Shown here: one piece after another, positions 58,328-64,000 of the stretch
Layout of the letters: the number at the start of each line of letters is the position of its first letter
Position numbering within the stretch: position 1 is the first letter of the stretch
Assembly: GCA_027559495.1 (NCBI GenBank)
Contig: JAMXSV010000003.1
Location: forward strand, 4,278,001-4,342,000
Length of the DNA: 64,000 nt
Source: Aurifilum marmelostoma
Taxonomy: Eukaryota > Ascomycota > Sordariomycetes > Diaporthales > Cryphonectriaceae
Direction: 5' to 3'
Notes under the pieces: generated by a model
Told to the model about the DNA's origin: nothing
The model's database searches: none
What the model saw: only the letters and a program-made list of their open reading frames with translations
Made by a program: the position numbers and the translations under genes

Positions 58328-58782
58328 CGAGTCATAAACGAACGACCTCATTATTACCAAATCAGAGACTCAAATGGGGTCCTACGGTAAAGTCTCAGCA
58401 ATGCAAAACTTATGCCAACGCGCGGGTTCAGCGCTCTTGCATCATACAATATCGATAACAGCAAAGAGGAAAATATCAGTGCCTAGTTTGTGACCATTAT
58501 AGGTGTAGTATGTGATTAGCCCTCTAATCAGTTGTCAGTCTAGATGTGCACGTGGGATCTGTACCGAGAGAGAAGATAGTGTTGGCAGGATTGCAACAAG
58601 ATGGACAAGATTACTTAGCCTGGCAAAACGTACCCTAGCCATATATAGGGTAATTTGGCCTCCAAGGTGTGATGTTCAAAGAGACCGCGATGAAATGCTC
58701 ATAAAACTGAAACAGTGACAGAAACACATTACATAAAGCCTTCGTCTTTTATAGATATAAAAAAGCTTTTGTATAAGATTGA
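58328..58782. other. intergenic region between convergent AAA+ and dynamin-like genes
   Basis: About 450 AT-richer bases holding both 3' flanks. No gene is seen. Confidence 0.6.
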
Positions 58783-61394
58783 CTACGGCCAGTCCAATGT
58801 GGACTTTTCCTCGTCAGAATCAACATTGAAAGTCGTTTTCGCAGGCTGTAAACTATTCCACCACGATGTGTCCCTATCGACACCCACGGACCAATTGGTT
58901 TGTTTCTTTTTCTTTTTGCCCTTCTTCTTAGAGGCTATGACAAGATTGGAGTTATCAGGTGCCTCGGCAGCCATTGGCACCTGGCCAGGCACCTGAACCT
59001 CTACAGGTTCCACCATAATAGGCGAAGCATCATCCCTAGCAGTGAGATCTTGGATTTCGGTCTGAGGATTTTCGTCTTTGACAACAAGATCTTTGGTCTT
59101 GCTTGTTGAACATGTGATAACTGAGCAATGATCATCATCCTCCAAATCGATGGCGACTTCATTATATGCTACAGCCGTTAGCCGCTGCATTCTTGAGTTG
59201 ACATGCTTGGCTGGCTTACCGAAAGAATCCACGCCGACGAAGCCTTTACATGTCTCAGCACCTCTGCTCAAGACCGTGAGCTGCCGCGAAAGCTGATCTC
59301 TTTGGGCCTGCTTCTCCTCTGATTCGCCAGCAATGGAACCGACAAGATCCGGTGTCATCTTGTAGACCTCAATCGGGGACAATATATCACCCAAGACGGA
59401 CACAAGGCAGACTTCGATTATCTCGACGGCAACATCGTCGACAAATCGCTTCATAGCAACCTGTAAACTCGAGCGCTGATTAGCATAATATACTTGGACA
59501 TGATCCAGTCTGACGAAGTCATGCACACCTTGTAATATGCCTCCATATAGTCCAGAGCCTCCGAAGCCGCGAATCTGTTCATGTCCGGCTCAGTAGTACC
59601 TTTCACTAAGGAATCGACCAAGTCCGAAAGGTCCAAATCGGTGTTCGGACAATACTCTCCTAGCGTGGAGACGTCGAAGAAGCCCCTCACGATCGAGGCA
59701 CAGTCGGCTCTCCTCCGAGTAGCCCGAATGTTTTGAGCATTTTCGGTGAAGTAGTGATTATAGGTGATGGGATGGATCATCTGGTGGGACTTCAGCACTT
59801 CAGCAGTCTTGGCTCTGAGAACTATCAAGATCTTATCCATTGCCGGCTCGAATATTTTCTGCACGACCGAGGTCGACGTCTCAGGATCGGCAACGTATGT
59901 GACGACGTGTTTGAGGAACGTCTTGCACGCTTTCCACACCCGATGGACGTGAGCGACGACAAGAGCCTCCCATGGGCCAGCTTGTTCGCGGAACAAGTCT
60001 GCGATGATCATTGGATCGAACAATCCAGGCAGTTCCCGACCTCTAGACCTGCGCATCTTAGCCTCTATCCGATCTATAAACTCATCTCGCGTCATGGAGA
60101 TGCCATCTGTATCGGAAGCCTCTTCTGATTGGAAGTCGGCTATTATACGATGACGATGACCGCGTTCCAAGATTTCTTGGGCGAAGTCTGAGTTGAGATT
60201 TTGCACAACGGCGCGTATCCGCTGCTGATAGCCATGGTCGGATTCAGCATCTACAAAGAAGGGATCAGCGCAGCTTGCATCAACTGCGCTCTTGACAAGG
60301 CGCTGGAAGGACACGCTGAGCCCTATCATGTAGAGCTGCTGTTCCGCCAGGGTGACCCGGGGCTGGCCAAGCTTGTTCAGTCTCTCAAGGCAGGCAGCGT
60401 GCTTGGACTCGATCTCTTGCACCAGGCTGGGGAGCTCCGAGGAAATATGCGCAAGGAGGACCTTGCTAAGACGGCGGCGTAGCTGGTCGATCCCGAGAAT
60501 TGCGCTAGGGAGCTCTTGCCAGATGCCCTCCCTGAAGAACTCGGTTTCCATGGCGTCACGCTCGGTGAGCGTTGTTTGGGTGAATCTTTCAGAGTCCAGG
60601 TTTCTCAACACATGCCAGCCGAGGCGAAACTCAACCTCTTCATTGCGAGCGAGAGACGCGTAGATGGCCTCACTCTGGGACTTGGCAACCAAAGTGTCGG
60701 GCTTTGTAATGACTCCTAACGTACGGCTGCCGGCAGGGTCGGCCGTACGGGCCAGCTTGAGAACGACCTGGTTTGCAAAATCGTTCTTGGCCGAGACCAC
60801 AGCCAGAATTATGCTGCGAGGCTGCTTCATGTATGAGTCGACGACATCCTGGATCAATTCGACGTCGGACATTGTCTGGTTTTTGGTCTGCGAGTGGATC
60901 AGGCCGGGGAGGTCCACGATGGTGAGGTGAGGACGATCGGGGCCGGAGATCTCCACACGCAAAAGGTCTTTGGAGAAGGCCTTGCCGTGAGTCGATATGC
61001 CCATGGCAGACTTGGCGTCCTCGATCAGCGATGCAAAGCCATCAGTGCTTTCGAGACCCTGGTGGAACCCAGCAAGGCTCTCCCTCTCTGGGCTGCTTCG
61101 AGAGTGGTGAGGGACGATGGAGACGCTGACGCCCACCTGGGAAGACCGGCGCAAGACAAGCTCCGTGGGAAAGCGCGTGCAAAGATTACTCTTGACGGGA
61201 AAGGGCACCCCGGAGATGGCTTCTAGCACAGAGCTCTTGCCCGATGACTGATCACCGCAAACAATGATCTGCGGCAGTGAGACGAGGTGGTTGATGCCTT
61301 GAGAGCGAAGTCTGTCGATGGAGTCCATGAGATCGAGCCGGTCTTTGGCGCAGAGGCCATTCAAGGCCTCTGACTGAAGTTTGGTAAACATCAT
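58783..61394 (-). CDS. dynamin-like GTPase with basic C-terminal tail
   Basis: Exons on the minus strand are 61394-59529 and 59460-58783, giving 847 residues. The GTPase domain has G1 GDQSSGKSS (47-55), the switch I Thr in CTRFPTE, G3 DLPG (161-164) and G4 TKPD (230-233). The middle/stalk region is helical (about 300-620). Exon 2 begins with a GED-like segment (AMKRFVDDVAVEIIEVC). No pleckstrin or proline-rich domain is seen, which fits the Mx/Vps1-like side of the family. The last 150 residues are an extension with a polybasic tract at about 798-808 (KKKGKKKKK) and a WSVGVDRDTSWWNSL segment; a lysine-rich tail could bind membrane or RNA. Fungal genes of this type are often numerous and lineage-specific. 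The intron donor is GTGTGC, less common. A paralogue lies head to head at 62740. Confidence 0.92.
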
Positions 61395-62739
61395 CTATGG
61401 AATATCTGGGAGAAGGAGAAGCTGAGGACCCTGTGGAGGCGATACAGTATTGGAAGATCTATGGCATCTGCATAGCCCTCATTTTACAACAGAGAATATA
61501 ATTAATATCAAGGTTGAGAAGTCAGCTATATCATATATTTTATGACGTGTTGCCTTTCCTCCTTATTCGAGTCAGAATGCACGCTGATGCACATACGTAG
61601 TCCGCTGTTATCAAATTCATGCAGAGCCAAGGGATCCAGCGAGAGTGAGCAAATATTGTCTCAAGTTATATGGTGTTGGCGTGGATGTTTTTGGCACCAA
61701 GGTCGCGGCATGATTGTCTCAGACCTCGGTCAATGGGAGAAGGAAGTTCTACATCTACTGCCTGAGATTCCTGACCGGTCAGAGCTATACGACGTCATGA
61801 ATCACTCTGGCGAAAGTCAATAATAGGCAATCTGAAAGATATGACAGTGGCGACTACCCGAACGGTATACCAGTCCGTGGGGGTTCACGATAAAAACATG
61901 AGACATTGGACAGTCGATTACATTGAACGCCTCGTAGGGCAAGATTACCTTGACTGGCCTCATCAGTCATGAAGTATAGAAAATATCAAGAAGGACCTCG
62001 TTTGATTTATAATTGGTGTACGTATCATTCCAAAGGGATTGCCGAGTAGAAACGATGGACATAATCTTGTGCTTCGCTTCAAACATCACGCTTAACCTTG
62101 ATCAAAAAGAAAATCTTGTAAGTGCTGAGACCTTGGGTTGGATGTAGATTTTCTTTTTGATCAAGGTCAAGTGTGAGTGAGCTACATAGCCAAAAGTTCA
62201 CGTAGTGACCACCCTAGGCAGTGACCATACCTCATACTAAGAAATTTCATCTCTGAAGTTGCCGTCAGATCATAGCAGCTCAGAAGTGGCTATGTGAGCG
62301 CACACGCAACGCTTGTTATCTACTCGCGGTCACATATGTAAACCTGACTTGGAATCCAAAATGGCTATCACGCATGAAAAAAGAACACGGCTTTCACTTA
62401 AGTGATTAGCGGAGCAGCGGAGCTAGATGATTGCAACCCCCAAGGAGACGTGCGGAGGAATGTTACAGCGCCGAACTGTCAAGGGCCCAAATGAACCCAG
62501 AGTAAACAGTCTCAAACTGACATTCCGATGGCAGAGGCGATAGATAAGGCGGTACATGATCAGTATAAGTGTTCTGCGGTAGTTCCTCACTCAGTTAATC
62601 ACAGTTAATGATTATAATGATCTCAGCTTCCGCAAACGCGAATCCAATAAGGTCTCGCCGCGTCAAGCCGGACGATTCGCCAACACCTTCTCATCTATTC
62701 TGTGTGACTTGATCTCGATTCCTGCTTCTCTGTCTCGTA
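61395..62739. other. shared promoter region of two divergent dynamin-like genes
   Basis: About 1.35 kb of AT-richer DNA between head-to-head genes. It holds a perfect 22-bp inverted repeat (entry 62095-62167). A TATAAG word near 62564 lies about 175 bases before the right-hand start codon. No gene is seen. A 93-codon open frame at 61542-61823 has no recognisable domain. Confidence 0.6.
62095..62167. repeat. perfect 22-bp inverted repeat with 29-nt spacer
   Basis: The arms are 62095-62116 and 62146-62167 and are exact reverse complements; they include TTGATCAAAAAGAAAATC and its complement. The mismatch begins immediately outside and inside the arms. Possible readings are a hairpin RNA, a small mobile-element remnant or an operator-like site. 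Confidence 0.9.
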
Positions 62740-64000
62740 ATGTCGCCTCAAGAACTCGGCTCGGCTCAAACGACCAGTGGGCTCAGCTCTGCCAAGTCCA
62801 CTCACCGGCTGGATTTAATCGACAGGATCAGGGCCAACGGCGTCGGGGAGGACGTCTCTCTCCCTCAACTTGTCGTCTGTGGCGACCAGTCCGCGGGCAA
62901 GAGCTCTGTGCTCGAGCGACTCACCGGAATCCCATTTCCTAGACAAGATGGGCTCTGCACGCGTTTCCCCACCGAGATTGTCCTCCGGCACAGCTCGCAG
63001 CCAAGGTCGCTCACAGCCAGCATCCAGCCGCATCCTTCAGCGACAGGCGAGCTTCAGCACGAGCTTCGTCAGTATCGGCGGGAGCTGTCAGACCCCTCAG
63101 AACTCCCCGTAATTATCGAGGAGGCCTCTGCGCTGATGAGAATCCGTGGCTACTCAACATCTGGCGATGCCGACGCCTTCTCTGCAAATGTTCTGCGCAT
63201 TGAGGTCACAGGACCTATCGGCGTTCATCTCACGATCGTCGACCTTCCGGGTCTGATCTCTGTTTCTAGTGAGGAGCAGACAAACGAGGACGTCGGCCTC
63301 GTCCGCAGCATCGTAGAGGACTACCTGGCAAGCACACGCACAATCATTCTAGCTGTGGTCCAGGCAACGAATGATGTGGCAAACCAGGGCATCGTGCAGC
63401 TAGCGCGAGAACACGATCCGGACGGGCAGCGCACAGTGGGCATCATCACGAAAGCAGACCTTATCAACAAGGGCTGTGAGGCCAAGATTGCAAAGTTGGC
63501 CAAGAATATGGACGCGATCAAGCTTAAGCTGGGGTTTTTTCTCCTCAAGAACCCGACGCCCGCGGATTTGAAGCTCGGAGTGAACGAAGAGACAATTTCC
63601 CGAGCAGAGAGCAGCTTTTTCTTTTCTGGACCATGGAAAGAACACAATCTCGATCCTAGTAGAATCGGCGCAAAGCAGCTTCAGGCCTTTCTGCAGGCTC
63701 TTCTGGATGAACATATTGAGCGAGAGCTTCCAAAAGTGCAGGCCGAGATGAAAAACCTTCTGGCCGTGATCGATACGGACCTGGCATATCTAGGGGAAGA
63801 AAGATCTACGGTTGGCCACATGCGTGCTTTTGTCACCGGTCTGAGCATGGCTCTCCACCGCCTCATCCAGGCGGCCCTGGATGGGAACTACCAAGGGGTT
63901 GACATGCAGTTCTTTGCAAAATCCGAATCTCGACTCCGTGCCATGATCCATAAAGTAAATGGAAAATTCTCCGACTATATGCGCGACAATGGCAAGAAGC
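62740..64000 (+). CDS. dynamin-like GTPase, partial (runs off the window)
   Basis: Starts at the ATG at 62740 and stays open through 420 codons to the end of the window without an intron. G1 GDQSAGKSS is at 48-56, followed by CTRFPTEIVLRHSS, G3 DLPG at 168-171 and G4 TKAD at 237-240. The stalk region begins after about 300. It differs from its neighbour at 61394: it has TKAD instead of TKPD and a shorter N-terminus rich in Ser and Thr. The shared blocks (LPQ-VVCGDQS-GKSSVLE, GLCTRFPTE, HLTIVDLPGLI, TIILAVV) show they are related but not recent duplicates. Head-to-head order suggests a shared promoter. The 3' end and any C-terminal domain are outside the window. Confidence 0.9.
   Translation, partial: MSPQELGSAQTTSGLSSAKSTHRLDLIDRIRANGVGEDVSLPQLVVCGDQSAGKSSVLERLTGIPFPRQDGLCTRFPTEIVLRHSSQPRSLTASIQPHPSATGELQHELRQYRRELSDPSELPVIIEEASALMRIRGYSTSGDADAFSANVLRIEVTGPIGVHLTIVDLPGLISVSSEEQTNEDVGLVRSIVEDYLASTRTIILAVVQATNDVANQGIVQLAREHDPDGQRTVGIITKADLINKGCEAKIAKLAKNMDAIKLKLGFFLLKNPTPADLKLGVNEETISRAESSFFFSGPWKEHNLDPSRIGAKQLQAFLQALLDEHIERELPKVQAEMKNLLAVIDTDLAYLGEERSTVGHMRAFVTGLSMALHRLIQAALDGNYQGVDMQFFAKSESRLRAMIHKVNGKFSDYMRDNGKK

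Noticed and set aside
62095..62167. Inverted repeat called as a MITE or intrinsic terminator
   Set aside because: No target-site duplication is visible beside the arms and no second copy is present in the window; intrinsic terminators do not apply to a fungal nuclear gene.

Overview
This is nuclear DNA from a filamentous ascomycete, most likely a Sordariomycete. The evidence is short introns (about 65-365 nt) with GTAAGT-type donors and CTAAC branch sites, GC-rich third codon positions, pyrimidine-rich leaders, and a typical fungal gene set (OPT transporter, HET-domain protein, Snt1, ataxin-2/Pbp1). The species cannot be named from the sequence alone. No rRNA, tRNA, CRISPR array or intact transposon was found.

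Layout. At 1-5.2 kb, a low-complexity acidic protein with a perfect 8 x 18-nt repeat converges on deoxyhypusine synthase. At 7.5-15.3 kb lies a 2551-residue SNT1-like corepressor subunit with two SANT domains. At 17.6-20.7 kb is an oligopeptide (OPT) transporter, and at 21.5-22.3 kb a small secreted cysteine-rich protein. At 23.9-28.2 kb (minus) is an ataxin-2/PBP1 homologue with five exons; its last exon is hidden behind a premature-looking stop. From 30.5 to 38.2 kb come three enzymes: an FAD monooxygenase, a DAO-type FAD oxidoreductase and a nitrilase. From 39.2 to 52.2 kb come a conserved-looking low-complexity protein, MLH3, a CorA-like membrane protein, VPS11 (with a 12-nt first exon) and a lipoate-protein ligase. 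From 52.8 kb to the end the character changes to accessory genes: a HET-domain protein, an AAA+ ATPase with a possible C-terminal membrane segment, and two divergent dynamin-like GTPases. The second GTPase runs off the window.

A recurring observation is that five genes (OPT, PBP1, nitrilase, the 39-kb protein, HET), and perhaps a sixth (the small secreted protein), are broken by exactly one base in a run of G or C. In each case a one-base change restores family-like sequence and keeps all downstream splice phases. I read this as homopolymer error in the assembly rather than pseudogenes. Spliced coordinates are given in each entry and were worked out by hand from splice signals and reading phase.

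How genes may work together: most of the window holds unrelated housekeeping genes. The right-hand block (HET, AAA+, two dynamin-like GTPases) is the part most likely to be a functional unit, possibly for non-self recognition or cell death. That is inference from family membership and neighbourhood only.
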